In this document: positions 10,179 to 20,657 of the stretch, in pieces
How positions within the stretch are numbered: position 1 is the first letter of the stretch
Layout: every line of letters starts with the position of its first letter
Origin: Comamonadaceae bacterium
GTDB lineage: Bacteria; Pseudomonadota; Gammaproteobacteria; Burkholderiales; Burkholderiaceae_C
Direction: 5' to 3'
Assembly (NCBI GenBank): GCA_947371915.1
Contig: CANBRM010000001.1
Span: 39,236-103,235 of the forward strand
Length of the DNA stretch: 64,000 nt
The notes under the pieces: model-generated
What the model saw: the letters and a program-made list of their open reading frames with translations, nothing else
What the model was told of the DNA's origin: nothing
Databases searched by the model: none
Translations under genes and position numbers: made by a program

Positions 10179-11701
10179 TGTCACCCGTCATCCGCATCCA
10201 TGCGCAAGACAACGTGGTCATTGCGCGTTCGCAATTGGTGGGAGGCACCGAGTTGGCCCAAGAGGGCGTGACGGTTTCTGGCTTGGTGCCGCCGGGCCAC
10301 AAAGTGGCAACCTGCGCTATTGCCAAAGGGCAAGCTGTGCGTCGCTACGACCAAATCATCGGCATGGCGACGCGCGACATCGCAGCGGGCGAACATGTGC
10401 ACACGCACAATTTGGCCTTCAGCGACTTTGCGCGTGAGCACGCCCCTGGGTCAGCGGCGCAACCTACGGCGTATGTGGCTCAGCCCGCGACGTTCCAAGG
10501 CATCGTGCGTGCGGACGGTCGGGTGGCTACGCGCAACTACATCGGCGTGTTGACCTCGGTGAATTGTTCGGCCACCGCGGCGCGGGCCATTGCCGATTAC
10601 TTCCGTCGCGACATTCGCCCCGAGGCTTTGGCCGACTTTCCCAATGTCGATGGCGTGGTCGCGCTGACCCACGGCATGGGCTGCGCCACGGCCAGCGACG
10701 GCGAAGAACTGCAAGTGCTGCGCCGCACCTTGGGTGGCTACGCCAAGCACCCCAACTTCTCCGCCGTGCTGGTGGTGGGCTTGGGCTGTGAAACCAACCA
10801 AATCACAGGCTTGATCGCGCAAGAGGGCTTGCAAGAAAACGTCAAGCTGGCGACCTTCAACATCCAAGATACGGGCGGTACCCGCAAGACGGTTGAAAAA
10901 GGCGTGGCACTCATCAAAGCCATGTTGCCCGATGCCAACCGTGCGACGCGTGAGCCTGTGCCCTTGAGTCACTTGACCGTGGGCTTGCAGTGCGGTGGCA
11001 GCGATGGCTATTCGGGCATCAGCGCCAACCCCGCGTTGGGCGCTGCGGTGGATCTGTTGGTGCGCCACGGCGGTACGGCCGTGTTGTCTGAAACCCCCGA
11101 AATTTACGGTGGCGAACATTTGCTCACACGCCGTGCAGTCAGCGAGGCCGTGTCCGACAAGTTGCGCGCACGCATTGCTTGGTGGGAGGCTTACACCCGT
11201 CGCAACAACATGCAAATGGACAACAACCCCTCTGCCGGCAACAAGGCGGGTGGCCTGACCACCATTCTCGAAAAAAGCTTGGGCGCCATTGCCAAAAGCG
11301 GCACCACCAATTTGGTGGATGTGTACGAGTACGCCCAGCCCATCACGGCCAAAGGCTTTGTGTACATGGATACACCGGGCTATGACCCCGTGTCGGCTAC
11401 GGGGCAAGTCGCAGGGGGAGCCAACTTGATTTGCTTCACCACTGGACGCGGCTCGGCCTATGGCTGCGCGCCCAGCCCGTCGCTGAAGTTGGCTACCAAC
11501 ACGGCGTTGTGGCAGCGCCAAGAAGACGACATGGACATCAACTGCGGTGGTGTGGTCGATGGCTCAGAAACTGTGCAGCAAGCCGGCGAGCGCATTTTCC
11601 AAATGATGATCGCCGCTGCCTCGGGGCAATACACCAAGAGCGAGCAACACGGTTATGGCCAAAACGAATTTGTGCCGTGGCAACTCGGCGCGGTGATGTA
11701 A
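10178..11701 (+). CDS. UxaA-family altronate/galactarate-type dehydratase
   Basis: N-terminal SAF-like domain followed by [26 protein letters not shown]-type block, [42 protein letters not shown]. Confidence 0.9.
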   Translation: MSPVIRIHAQDNVVIARSQLVGGTELAQEGVTVSGLVPPGHKVATCAIAKGQAVRRYDQIIGMATRDIAAGEHVHTHNLAFSDFAREHAPGSAAQPTAYVAQPATFQGIVRADGRVATRNYIGVLTSVNCSATAARAIADYFRRDIRPEALADFPNVDGVVALTHGMGCATASDGEELQVLRRTLGGYAKHPNFSAVLVVGLGCETNQITGLIAQEGLQENVKLATFNIQDTGGTRKTVEKGVALIKAMLPDANRATREPVPLSHLTVGLQCGGSDGYSGISANPALGAAVDLLVRHGGTAVLSETPEIYGGEHLLTRRAVSEAVSDKLRARIAWWEAYTRRNNMQMDNNPSAGNKAGGLTTILEKSLGAIAKSGTTNLVDVYEYAQPITAKGFVYMDTPGYDPVSATGQVAGGANLICFTTGRGSAYGCAPSPSLKLATNTALWQRQEDDMDINCGGVVDGSETVQQAGERIFQMMIAAASGQYTKSEQHGYGQNEFVPWQLGAVM

Positions 11702-11819
11702 CGCTTAGCAGCGTTCGGCACGACCAGCTTCACGCGTAGGGGCTGGTCGTGGCGTGTCAGGCACAGCAAGCCCAGACTTTTAGAATAGGCGGGTTATTCA
11801 ATTTCAAACTCAGCCCACC

Positions 11820-13013
11820 ATGAATGTCATTCGCTTCTCTGATTTGTGCGCCAACGGCAAAGCCCAAGGCCAACGTGTTTTCATCCGCGCCGACCTGAAC
11901 GTGCCGCAAGACGACAGCGGAGCCATCACCGAAGACACCCGCGTGCGCGCTTCGGTGCCTTGCATTCAAATGGCGCTGGCTGCAGGAGCCGCCGTGATGG
12001 TGACCAGCCATTTGGGTCGCCCCACCGAAGGCGAGTTCAAGCCTGAAGACTCCTTGGCCCCTGTCGCTAAGCTCTTAGGTGAGCTGCTGGGCCGTGATGT
12101 GCCGCTCATCGCTAACTGGGTGGACGGTGTGACCGTGGCCCCAGGCCAAGTGGTGTTGCTGGAAAACTGCCGCGTTAACAAAGGCGAGAAAAAGAACAAC
12201 GAAGACTTGGCTCGCAAAATGGCCGCGCTGTGCGACATTTTTGTGAACGACGCGTTTGGCACTGCCCACCGTGCCGAAGGCACGACTTACGGTATCGCTC
12301 AATTCGCCCCCATCGCCTGCGCTGGCCCTTTGCTGGCTGCTGAAATTGACGCCATCCAAAAAGCCTTGGCTGCGCCTAAGCGCCCCTTGGCCGCCATCGT
12401 GGCGGGCAGCAAGGTCAGCACCAAATTGACCATTTTGAAGAGATTGGCCAGCAATGTCGACCAACTCATCGTGGGCGGCGGCATTGCCAACACCTTCATG
12501 CTGGCCGCGGGCCTGAAAATCGGCAAAAGCTTGGCTGAACCCGATTTGATCGACGAAGCCAAAGCCGTGATTGAACTCATGAAGTCACGCGGCGCAGAGG
12601 TGCCAATTCCCACCGACGTGGTGACCGCCAAAACCTTCGCGGCCGATGCGGTGGCCACCGTGAAAAAAGCCACCGAAGTGGCCGACGACGACCTGATTTT
12701 GGACATTGGCCCAGAGACCGCAGCCAAGTTGGCCACGCAGCTCAAATCGGCAGGCACCATTGTGTGGAATGGCCCTGTGGGCGTGTTTGAATTTGCCGCA
12801 TTTGAGAACGGCACCAAGGTGATTGCGCAAGCCATTGCCGAGTCCAGCGCGTTCAGCATTGCGGGCGGCGGCGACACCTTGGCGGCGATTGCCAAGTACG
12901 GCATTGAAAAACAAGTAGGTTACATCTCCACCGGCGGTGGCGCTTTCTTGGAAATCTTGGAAGGCAAGACCCTGCCCGCCTTTGAGATCTTGGCCAAGCG
13001 CGCAGCAGGTTGA
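11820..13013 (+). CDS. pgk: Phosphoglycerate kinase
   Basis: [40 protein letters not shown], full length 397 aa. Confidence 0.98.
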   Translation: MNVIRFSDLCANGKAQGQRVFIRADLNVPQDDSGAITEDTRVRASVPCIQMALAAGAAVMVTSHLGRPTEGEFKPEDSLAPVAKLLGELLGRDVPLIANWVDGVTVAPGQVVLLENCRVNKGEKKNNEDLARKMAALCDIFVNDAFGTAHRAEGTTYGIAQFAPIACAGPLLAAEIDAIQKALAAPKRPLAAIVAGSKVSTKLTILKRLASNVDQLIVGGGIANTFMLAAGLKIGKSLAEPDLIDEAKAVIELMKSRGAEVPIPTDVVTAKTFAADAVATVKKATEVADDDLILDIGPETAAKLATQLKSAGTIVWNGPVGVFEFAAFENGTKVIAQAIAESSAFSIAGGGDTLAAIAKYGIEKQVGYISTGGGAFLEILEGKTLPAFEILAKRAAG

Positions 13014-13061
13014 GCGAGGGCCAAGTGTCAAGTTGAGTAGAACTCAACTGCCTACCAAGTA

Positions 13062-13089
13062 ACACGGGCATCATGGCCCGTGTTTTTAT
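13062..13089 (+). terminator. Intrinsic terminator downstream of pgk
   Basis: ACACGGGC-ATCAT-GGCCCGTGT followed by TTTTATTT. Confidence 0.8.
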
Positions 13090-13102
13090 TTGGGGTTTGA
13101 CG

Positions 13103-13396
13103 ATGCGTTTCATGGCCAAATTTGTTTGCGCTGGCATTGCCCTTTTTCCATTGACTGTCTGGGCGCAATCCCTGCAGCCCTTTCCGATTGGCTCGCCTCA
13201 GAGTTGCGTCAATTTGCCGAATCATGCGGCAATTCAAGAGTGTCAGAAACAGCAAAAGGCGGAATACACAGATTGGGAAAAGCAGATGAAAGACCGCTAC
13301 CCACCCTCGCCTCCAAGGCTGAACGGTGCTGATGACAAACTTCCCATGAATTGCTTCATACGCGAATCGACTGGCGAGAAAATTTGCGCGAATTGA
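13103..13396 (+). CDS. Small secreted hypothetical protein
   Basis: Signal peptide MRFMAKFVCAGIALFPLTVWAQ; ATG at 13103 preferred because the 13073 ATG lies in the pgk terminator stem. Confidence 0.6.
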   Translation: MRFMAKFVCAGIALFPLTVWAQSLQPFPIGSPQSCVNLPNHAAIQECQKQQKAEYTDWEKQMKDRYPPSPPRLNGADDKLPMNCFIRESTGEKICAN

Positions 13397-13411
13397 CGAG
13401 CAGGAAATCAC

Positions 13412-13446
13412 AAGCCCCTCGCATATCAGATGCGAGGGGCTTTTTA
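13412..13446 (+). terminator. Intrinsic terminator
   Basis: AAGCCCCTCGCAT-ATCAG-ATGCGAGGGGCTTTTT, 13-bp stem with T-run. Confidence 0.9.
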
Positions 13447-13534
13447 CGATTTTTACTTGCACTAAAACGCTATCGCATGGGTATCTTGCATGGACTCATG
13501 TCCTGCAAGGTGAACCATGGCGATGATCAAATCT

Positions 13535-13551
13535 ATGCCACTAAGTGGCAT
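13535..13551. promoter_or_regulatory. Candidate operator of the downstream toxin-antitoxin operon
   Basis: Perfect palindrome ATGCCACT-A-AGTGGCAT ending 8 nt before the toxin ATG at 13559. Confidence 0.6.
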
Positions 13552-13558
13552 AATTGAA

Positions 13559-13933
13559 ATGAGAGTTTTTAAAACGCGTCACTTTGACCGATGGATGCGC
13601 AAGACCGATCTCACTGACGTGGCTTTATGCACCGCAGTGCGAGAAATGTCGCAAGGTTTGATCGATGCAGAACTTGGCCATGGGTTGGTTAAAAAGCGCG
13701 TTGGTTTGGCTGGGCGTGGCAAACGCAGTGGCGCCCGAACTTTGGTGGCGACAAACAAAAACAACCGATGGTTTTTTGTTTTTGGTTTTGAGAAGAACGA
13801 GCGCACGAACATTGAGGGCAATGAGTTGGATGTTTTGCAAGAGTTGGCTGCCCAGCTGCTGCTGAGGTCCAGCGATGAGCTTGCCATTGCGGTTGCCGAT
13901 GGGGCATTGAAGGAGATTTGTCATGAGCACTAA
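13559..13933 (+). CDS. Type II TA toxin, RelE/HigB-like
   Basis: MRVFKTRHFDRWMRKTDLTD...GARTLVATNKNNRWFFVFGFEKNERTNI; overlaps an HTH gene. ORF track start 13517 adds 14 aa over the palindrome. Confidence 0.82.
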   Translation: MRVFKTRHFDRWMRKTDLTDVALCTAVREMSQGLIDAELGHGLVKKRVGLAGRGKRSGARTLVATNKNNRWFFVFGFEKNERTNIEGNELDVLQELAAQLLLRSSDELAIAVADGALKEICHEH

Positions 13934-14246
13934 ACCCAAAGCAAAAACCCGATTGTTAGATGCTGCACATGAAACTGCGCAAGATTTGCATCGCTTGGGC
14001 TTTATCGACAAACGCAAGATGAGCAAGTTTGATGCGCTGTGCATTGCGCCTGTGGCTGACTTTGACAGCGCCAAGATTCGTGATTTGCGACAGAGTTTGC
14101 AATTGAGCCAAGCCGTGTTGGCTGCGGTGCTCAACACCAGCATTTCGACGGTACGTAAATGGGAGTTGGGTGACAAGCACCCGAGCGGTCCATCGCTCAA
14201 ATTGCTCAGCTTGTTAGAGCGAAAGGGTCTGGAGGCCGTGCTTTAA
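13923..14246 (+). CDS. HTH antitoxin (HigA/NadS-like)
   Basis: IRDLRQSLQLSQAVLAAVLNTSISTVRKWELGDKHPSGPSLKLLSLL, Xre-type HTH, overlapping the toxin gene. Confidence 0.85.
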   Translation: MSTKPKAKTRLLDAAHETAQDLHRLGFIDKRKMSKFDALCIAPVADFDSAKIRDLRQSLQLSQAVLAAVLNTSISTVRKWELGDKHPSGPSLKLLSLLERKGLEAVL

Positions 14247-14280
14247 GGGCGGTCGATTCCGGTCATCAAGTTGCCCAACG

Positions 14281-14307
14281 AAAAAGCCCCGCATTGCGGG
14301 GCTTTTT
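14281..14307. terminator. Bidirectional intrinsic terminator between convergent genes
   Basis: AAAAAGCCCCGC-ATT-GCGGGGCTTTTT. Confidence 0.9.
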
Positions 14308-14332
14308 CGTTGAGTCAGGCTGTTTAAGAGGC

Positions 14333-15424
14333 TCAGGCCGCTTTCATCGCACGCGGGCTGGTGACTTTGCCGTCGTACGTCATCCAGCTGTCGGTTTTGA
14401 AGTCGTACAGCTTGCAGTCGCGAGCGGTTTGTACATACCAACTCCAAGAGAAGGGCTGAACGATGATGCGCTCGGGCAGCAACTCTTCGAGTTTGCTTTG
14501 CGCTTGCTTCAGTTTGTAAAGCGGAATGCTCATGTCCAAGTGGTGCGCGGTGTGCTCCATGATGTGGTGCATCAGCGCACCGATGTGCATGGGAAAGGTC
14601 AAGTGCACGGTGGTGGACACAAAAGGCGAGGCCTTAGACCAGCCGGTGCGCTCTTCATGCCAAGACACGTCCACATGGGTGTGGTGCACGTACACCACAA
14701 AGCCAATCATGGTGACCCAGAAGAAAAACGGCACCGCTACGCCCATCAACAAAATGTAGCCAATCGATTGCTCGGTCGCCACAGCGGCCCAAGCCATGAC
14801 GGCGACCCATGCGAAGCCAAACACCGTGATCAACCAGCAGTCTTTGGTGAAGATGGGACGGCGTGTCGGCATGTTCTTTTCGTTAGGGAACACCATCTTG
14901 TTCCACCAGATTTCGATCATGTAGTACAGGCCAGGTGCCCAGCCGCTGCGGTACACGCGGTCACGCAGTTTTTCAAACGGGCTGAGTGCTGCGAATTCTT
15001 CAGGGGTGTAGGGGGCCCACACGAAGTCGAAGTTTTTGAGGTTGGTGTAGCCATGGTGAACCACGTTGTGGCCGATGTCCCACAAGCTGTAGGCGGTCAA
15101 CGAGGGCAAGAACGCAATGCGACCCAGCCACTTGTTGAGGTTGCGGTGTGGCGTCAGGCTTTGGTGGCACGCGTCGTGGCCCAAGATGAACAGGCGGCCG
15201 ATCACGAAGCCAGCGACCAAGCCGCACAAGAGCTTGGCCCACCATGCGTCAAACAGCACGGTGCCGGTGAGCAAAGCGGCCCACAAGATGTAGTCGGTGA
15301 TCAGCAAAACGAACGCGAGGCCCGTGGTGCGACCGGCCAAAGGCAGCAGCCATTCGCGCATCACCTTGCGGTGTGGCATCGGTTCGCCGGGAAGAATAGG
15401 TTGAATGTGGGTGGTCATAGTCAC
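14333..15424 (-). CDS. Membrane fatty acid desaturase
   Basis: Histidine boxes HDACH, HNVVHHGYTN, HTAHH; multiple TM segments. Confidence 0.88.
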   Translation of the reverse strand: MTMTTHIQPILPGEPMPHRKVMREWLLPLAGRTTGLAFVLLITDYILWAALLTGTVLFDAWWAKLLCGLVAGFVIGRLFILGHDACHQSLTPHRNLNKWLGRIAFLPSLTAYSLWDIGHNVVHHGYTNLKNFDFVWAPYTPEEFAALSPFEKLRDRVYRSGWAPGLYYMIEIWWNKMVFPNEKNMPTRRPIFTKDCWLITVFGFAWVAVMAWAAVATEQSIGYILLMGVAVPFFFWVTMIGFVVYVHHTHVDVSWHEERTGWSKASPFVSTTVHLTFPMHIGALMHHIMEHTAHHLDMSIPLYKLKQAQSKLEELLPERIIVQPFSWSWYVQTARDCKLYDFKTDSWMTYDGKVTSPRAMKAA

Positions 15425-15642
15425 TGAATCTTAGGTTTGCCGGGGCAATTTGCACTGATTTGAATCAAATGCGGGCCTGATTATCGCTTTTTGTGCTCTG
15501 CAAGGCCGCTGAGCTGAAGTCTGCCCTTGCGCCGCACGGGCTTTGGCTGTGCACGCCCTTTGCGATGGGCCGTGTGCTTTGCAAAAGTTGCATGTCAAAC
15601 ATGTGAGAATCAGTGAAAAGAACACACACTAGGAGACTCTGA

Positions 15643-17076
15643 ATGCCCCGTCACGCCACCAAAATTGTTGCCACTTTAGGCCCAGCTTCCAGCGATCCCA
15701 CGTTGCTGGAGCAAATGATCCGTGCCGGCGTCAACGTGGTCCGTTTGAATTTCAGCCACGGCAAAGCCCAAGACCACATTGACCGTGCCCATTTGGTGCG
15801 CGAAGCCGCTGTGCGCGCGGGTCGTGAAGTGGCCATCATGGCCGACTTGCAGGGCCCCAAAATCCGCGTTGGCAAGTTCGCAGACGGCAAAGTGATGCTA
15901 GAAAATGGTGCCAAATTCGTGCTGGATGCCTCGCGCACCGAGCTTGGCGACTTGCAAGGCGTGGGCTTGGACTACAAAGAACTGCCCCGCGATGTGAAGC
16001 CCGGCGACTTGCTCTTGCTCAACGACGGTTTGATTGTGTTGACCGTAGATGCCGTGCGTGGCGAGCAAGTGCTCACCACCGTCAAAGTTGGCGGCGAGTT
16101 GTCCAACAACAAAGGCATCAACAAGCAAGGTGGCGGTTTGACTGCGCCTGCGTTGACCGCCAAGGATATGGACGACATCCGCACCGCCATGAGTTTTCAG
16201 GCCGATTACGTGGCCGTCAGCTTTCCTAAAAACGCCACCGACATGGAAATGGCACGTCAGTTGTGCAACGTGGCGGGTGCCGAATACGGCCATAAGCCTG
16301 GGTTGATCGCCAAGATTGAGCGCGCCGAAGCCATTCCTCACCTGGAAGCCATCCTGCGTGCCAGCGACGGCATCATGGTGGCGCGTGGCGATTTGGCGGT
16401 CGAGGTCGGCAATGCCGCTGTGCCCGCCCTGCAAAAACGCATGATCAAGCTGGCCCGCCAGCACGACAAAGTGGTGATCACCGCCACCCAGATGATGGAA
16501 AGCATGATCACCAACCCCGTGCCCACCCGCGCCGAGGTGAGTGACGTGGCCAACGCCGTGCTCGACGGCACCGATGCCGTGATGCTGAGCGCCGAAACCG
16601 CCGCTGGCAAATACCCGCTCGAAACTGTGGAAGAAATGGCCAAGATTTGCGCCGCTGCCGAAGGTGCCGAGCAGGTCGAGTTGGATGCCGATTTCACTGG
16701 CCAAACTTTCAGCCGTATTGACCAAACCATCGCCATGGGCGCTTTGTTCACGGCCCACCACTTGGGTGCCAAGGCCATCGTGGCCTTGACCGAGTCAGGC
16801 TCGACGGCGCTGTGGATGAGCCGCCACCGCATTCACATCCCCATTTATGCGTTGACCACCAAAGTCACGTCGCAACGCCGCATGGCGTTGTTTCGCAACG
16901 TGCGTCCCTTGCTGATGGACACCAGCGCCGACCGCGACACGGCCTTGGCCCAAGCCGAAGCGCGTTTGAAGTCACGCGGCATCATGGACAAGGGCGATGT
17001 GTACGCCATCACCTGCGGCGACCCCATGGGCACGCCCGGCGGCACCAACATGCTGCGGATTTGCGAAGTCGCATGA
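15643..17076 (+). CDS. pyk: Pyruvate kinase
   Basis: TKIVATLGPASSDP, MVARGDLAVEVG, VMLSAETAAGKYP. Confidence 0.97.
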   Translation: MPRHATKIVATLGPASSDPTLLEQMIRAGVNVVRLNFSHGKAQDHIDRAHLVREAAVRAGREVAIMADLQGPKIRVGKFADGKVMLENGAKFVLDASRTELGDLQGVGLDYKELPRDVKPGDLLLLNDGLIVLTVDAVRGEQVLTTVKVGGELSNNKGINKQGGGLTAPALTAKDMDDIRTAMSFQADYVAVSFPKNATDMEMARQLCNVAGAEYGHKPGLIAKIERAEAIPHLEAILRASDGIMVARGDLAVEVGNAAVPALQKRMIKLARQHDKVVITATQMMESMITNPVPTRAEVSDVANAVLDGTDAVMLSAETAAGKYPLETVEEMAKICAAAEGAEQVELDADFTGQTFSRIDQTIAMGALFTAHHLGAKAIVALTESGSTALWMSRHRIHIPIYALTTKVTSQRRMALFRNVRPLLMDTSADRDTALAQAEARLKSRGIMDKGDVYAITCGDPMGTPGGTNMLRICEVA

Positions 17077-17186
17077 TTGTTTTTGAGGCGGGGGCTAGGC
17101 AGCTACGTTCTGTCAGCTTCCCGCCAAGCTGCCACGCTTAAAATTTGGGCAGTTTTACAAGTTTTTAACTTTAGAGGAAATCTTCC

Positions 17187-18251
17187 ATGGCACTCGTTTC
17201 GATGCGCGAACTTTTGGACCACGCTGCAGAGCAGGGTTACGGCATTCCCGCCTTCAACGTCAACAACTTAGAGCAAGTGCAGGCCGTGATGGCCGCTGCC
17301 GATGCAGTGGGCGCCCCTGTGATCTTGCAAGCCAGCGCTGGCGCTCGCAAATACGCGGGTGAGTCGTTCATCAAGCATTTGATCCAAGCAGCCACCGAAG
17401 CCTACCCCCACATTCCCTTGGTCATGCACCAAGACCACGGCACCTCGCCCAAGATTTGCCAAGGCGCGATCGACCTCGGCTTCGGCTCCGTCATGATGGA
17501 CGGCTCGTTGTTGGAAGACGGCAAGACACCTTCTAGCTTCGATTACAACGTGAGCGTGACCCAAAAAGTCGTGGCCATGGCGCACCAAGTGGGCGTGTCG
17601 GTCGAAGGCGAATTGGGCTGCTTGGGCAATTTGGAAACTGGCGAAGCCGGTGAAGAAGACGGCGTGGGCGCAGAAGGCAAACTCGACCACAGCCAAATGC
17701 TGACCGACCCCGAAGAAGCCGCTCAGTTCGTCAAAGCTACGCAGCTCGACGCCTTGGCCATCGCCATCGGCACCAGCCACGGCGCTTACAAGTTCAGCCG
17801 CATGCCCACGGGCGACATTTTGGCCATCAGCCGCGTCAAAGAAATTCACGCACGCATTCCCAACACTCACTTGGTGATGCACGGCTCCTCCAGCGTGCCG
17901 CAAGACCTGTTGGCCATCATCAACCAGTACGGCGGCAAGATGAAAGAGACCTACGGCGTGCCCGTGTCTGAAATTCAAGAAGCCATCAAGCACGGCGTAC
18001 GCAAGATCAACATCGACACCGACATCCGCTTGGCCATGACTGGCGCGGTGCGCAAGTTTTTGTTCGAAAACCCTGAGAAGTTCGATGCTCGCGAGTGGCT
18101 CAAGCCCGCCCGCGAAGCCGCCATGGCCATTTGCAAACAACGCTATTTGGAGTTCGGTTGCGAAGGCCAAGGCAGCAAGATCAAGGGTGACAACCTGCAA
18201 ATCGTCGCTGCCAAATACGCCAAGGGCGAACTCGCCCAGTTGGTGAAGTAA
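17187..18251 (+). CDS. fba: Class II fructose-bisphosphate aldolase
   Basis: [55 protein letters not shown]. Confidence 0.97.
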   Translation: MALVSMRELLDHAAEQGYGIPAFNVNNLEQVQAVMAAADAVGAPVILQASAGARKYAGESFIKHLIQAATEAYPHIPLVMHQDHGTSPKICQGAIDLGFGSVMMDGSLLEDGKTPSSFDYNVSVTQKVVAMAHQVGVSVEGELGCLGNLETGEAGEEDGVGAEGKLDHSQMLTDPEEAAQFVKATQLDALAIAIGTSHGAYKFSRMPTGDILAISRVKEIHARIPNTHLVMHGSSSVPQDLLAIINQYGGKMKETYGVPVSEIQEAIKHGVRKINIDTDIRLAMTGAVRKFLFENPEKFDAREWLKPAREAAMAICKQRYLEFGCEGQGSKIKGDNLQIVAAKYAKGELAQLVK

Positions 18252-18254
18252 CCC

Positions 18255-19160
18255 ATGAGCGCTTTGCATACCTCTGCTTTGACCTCCCTGCCCCTGTTGG
18301 CGCGCGGCAAAGTGCGCGACAACTATGCCGTGGGCGATGACCGCATCTTGATGGTCGCGTCGGACCGCATCAGCGCGTTTGACGTCATCATGGGCGAGGC
18401 CATTCCCGGCAAGGGCGAATTGCTCACCAAGATGGCTTTGTTTTGGTTCGGCAAGCTTGGCCACATTTGTCCCAATCACCTCACCGGCGAAGCGCCCGAG
18501 AGCGTGGTGAGCGCGGACGAAGTGGCGCAGGTGACCGGCCGCTCCATGTTGGTCAAGCGTTTGAAGCCCATCCCCGTGGAAGCGGTGGTGCGCGGTTATT
18601 TGGCCGGCAGCGGCTGGGCCGAATACCAAGTCAACCAAGCGGTGTGCGGCGTCAAGCTGCCCAAAGGTTTGAAGAACGCCAGCAAGTTGCCTGAGCCCAT
18701 CTTCACGCCCGCGGCCAAAGCCGCCGTGGGTGACCACGACGAGAACATCACGTATGAGCAAGTGGTCGAGATGATTGGCGGCAGCTTGGCCGAGAAGATC
18801 AAAACCATCAGCATCGCTTTGTACGAGACTGCGCGCGACGTGGCCGCGGCCAAAGGCATCATCATTGCCGACACGAAGTTTGAATTTGGTTTGGATGCCA
18901 ACAACAATCTCGTGTTGATGGACGAGGTGCTCACACCCGACTCTTCACGCTACTGGCCTGTCGAGGGTTATGAGCAGAGCTTCAAAGCGGGTGTGAACCC
19001 ACCGAGCTACGACAAGCAGTTTTTGCGCGACTGGTTGGAAACTGCCCAAGTGCAAGGCAAGCCTTGGAGCAAATCACCCCCCGCGCCACATTTGCCGCAA
19101 GCGGTGATTGCCCAAACCGCCGCCAAGTACCAAGAGGCTTGGGATCGGTTGCAGGACTGA
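18255..19160 (+). CDS. purC: Phosphoribosylaminoimidazole-succinocarboxamide synthase
   Basis: [57 protein letters not shown]. Confidence 0.97.
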   Translation: MSALHTSALTSLPLLARGKVRDNYAVGDDRILMVASDRISAFDVIMGEAIPGKGELLTKMALFWFGKLGHICPNHLTGEAPESVVSADEVAQVTGRSMLVKRLKPIPVEAVVRGYLAGSGWAEYQVNQAVCGVKLPKGLKNASKLPEPIFTPAAKAAVGDHDENITYEQVVEMIGGSLAEKIKTISIALYETARDVAAAKGIIIADTKFEFGLDANNNLVLMDEVLTPDSSRYWPVEGYEQSFKAGVNPPSYDKQFLRDWLETAQVQGKPWSKSPPAPHLPQAVIAQTAAKYQEAWDRLQD

Positions 19161-20117
19161 TCAGTTCAGCGCCATGCTGAGCTTGCGGCGGTAGCGAGAG
19201 ATCATCTCCAGCACGGGGTCTTCTTGCACCGCGGCTTTGCCGGTTAATTCGATGCCGCCTGCGGATTTGCCGAAGGCGGCATCGTCTGTTTTGGGCTTGG
19301 GAGGTGTCATGAGTTCCAAGATGGCCACGTAGGTTTTGCGCGCCATGTCCTGGTTCCATGCCTTGTCGCGCATGATGATTTCGAGCAACTCTTCCATCGC
19401 GTTTTCAAACAACTCGGCGGCAATCAGCACGCGGGCTTTGGCCAGTCGGGTGTCGAAGTCGCGTTTGTTTTGGGCTATGGCGGCGTCGAACTGCTCGAAG
19501 CTCCAAGCTGCGCGCTCGTCGGTCGCCACGAATTGCAAGGCTTTCAGCCAATAGTTCAGGGCGTCAAAGCGCAGTTGCAGCGGAATTTCGGTGAGTTTGG
19601 GGCTCAGCGCGGCCTCGGCTTCGGCCAGTTCGCCGACCGAAATCAGCAGTTTCACCAGGTTGTAGCGGGTTTCGTCATCGGCTGGGTTTTGGCTCAGCGC
19701 ATCGCTGAGTTTGGCCAAGGCGGCGTGTGCGTCGCCCGATTGCAGCAGCTGATCGGCTTCTTGGGCGTCGGCTTGTGCGGCCACTTCGCCGTCAGAGGGC
19801 AGGTGTTTGTCGAGGAATTCACGCACTTTGCCCTCGGGAATCGCGCCCATGAAGCCGTCCACAGGGCGACCGCCGATCAACAAAATGCAGGTGGGCAGGC
19901 TTTTCACGCCAAACGCGCCCGCCAATTGCTGCTCGGTGTCGGCGTTGATTTTGACCAGCTTGAAGCGGCCTGCGTAGGCAGCTTCCAACTTTTCCAGCAC
20001 GGGGCCGAGTGATTTGCAGGGCCCGCACCAGTCGGCCCAAAAGTCCACCAACACGGGGGTGGTTTGAGAGGCGGCGATCACGTCTGCCTCGAAATTTTCC
20101 ATCGTCACATCGATCAT
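19161..20117 (-). CDS. Thioredoxin-domain co-chaperone (YbbN/CnoX-like) with C-terminal TPR-like region
   Basis: [19 protein letters not shown] plus helical C-terminal domain ([37 protein letters not shown]). Confidence 0.9.
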   Translation of the reverse strand: MIDVTMENFEADVIAASQTTPVLVDFWADWCGPCKSLGPVLEKLEAAYAGRFKLVKINADTEQQLAGAFGVKSLPTCILLIGGRPVDGFMGAIPEGKVREFLDKHLPSDGEVAAQADAQEADQLLQSGDAHAALAKLSDALSQNPADDETRYNLVKLLISVGELAEAEAALSPKLTEIPLQLRFDALNYWLKALQFVATDERAAWSFEQFDAAIAQNKRDFDTRLAKARVLIAAELFENAMEELLEIIMRDKAWNQDMARKTYVAILELMTPPKPKTDDAAFGKSAGGIELTGKAAVQEDPVLEMISRYRRKLSMALN

Positions 20118-20165
20118 GGGGGTCCCGTCTTAAAATTCGTTTTTGCTTACACACACAGCCACATC

Positions 20166-20657
20166 ATGACCCAGTGCCAAGTCGGCGTCGTCATGGGTTC
20201 CAATTCTGATTGGGACACCATGCAACATGCAGCCCAGATTCTCCAAGAATTTGGGGTCACTTTTGAAACCCGCGTCGTTTCCGCCCACCGCATGCCTGAC
20301 GATATGTTTGCGTACGCTGAAAGCTCGCAAGACCGTGGCCTGCGCGCCATCATCGCTGGCGCAGGTGGTGCGGCGCACTTGCCTGGCATGTTGGCCGCTA
20401 AAACCATCGTGCCGGTGCTGGGGGTGCCCGTGGCCAGCAAGCATTTGCAAGGCGTGGACTCGTTGCACAGCATTGTGCAAATGCCCAAAGGCATTCCGGT
20501 GGCCACGTTTGCCATTGGCAACGCGGGCGCCGCCAATGCGGCTTTGTTTGCCGTGGCCTTGCTGGCGTCGACGGACCCTGTGTTGGCCGAAAAGCTGCAA
20601 GCCTTCCGTGTGGCGCAAACCGAAGTGGCCCGCAACATGACGTTGCCACCCGTATGA
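20166..20657 (+). CDS. purE: 5-(carboxyamino)imidazole ribonucleotide mutase
   Basis: [38 protein letters not shown]. Confidence 0.96.
   Translation: MTQCQVGVVMGSNSDWDTMQHAAQILQEFGVTFETRVVSAHRMPDDMFAYAESSQDRGLRAIIAGAGGAAHLPGMLAAKTIVPVLGVPVASKHLQGVDSLHSIVQMPKGIPVATFAIGNAGAANAALFAVALLASTDPVLAEKLQAFRVAQTEVARNMTLPPV

Noticed and set aside
10451-11521. 356-aa reverse ORF opposite the UxaA-like gene, plus similar ones at 14294-15427, 15898-16761 and 59187-60233
   Set aside because: All fully overlap well-supported genes and have the composition expected from complementary GC-rich codons.
17268-18761. 497-aa reverse-strand ORF across fba and purC
   Set aside because: Antisense shadow ORF of high-GC coding sequence; sense strand encodes unmistakable Fba and PurC, and the predicted protein is His/Gly/Arg-rich with no recognisable domain.
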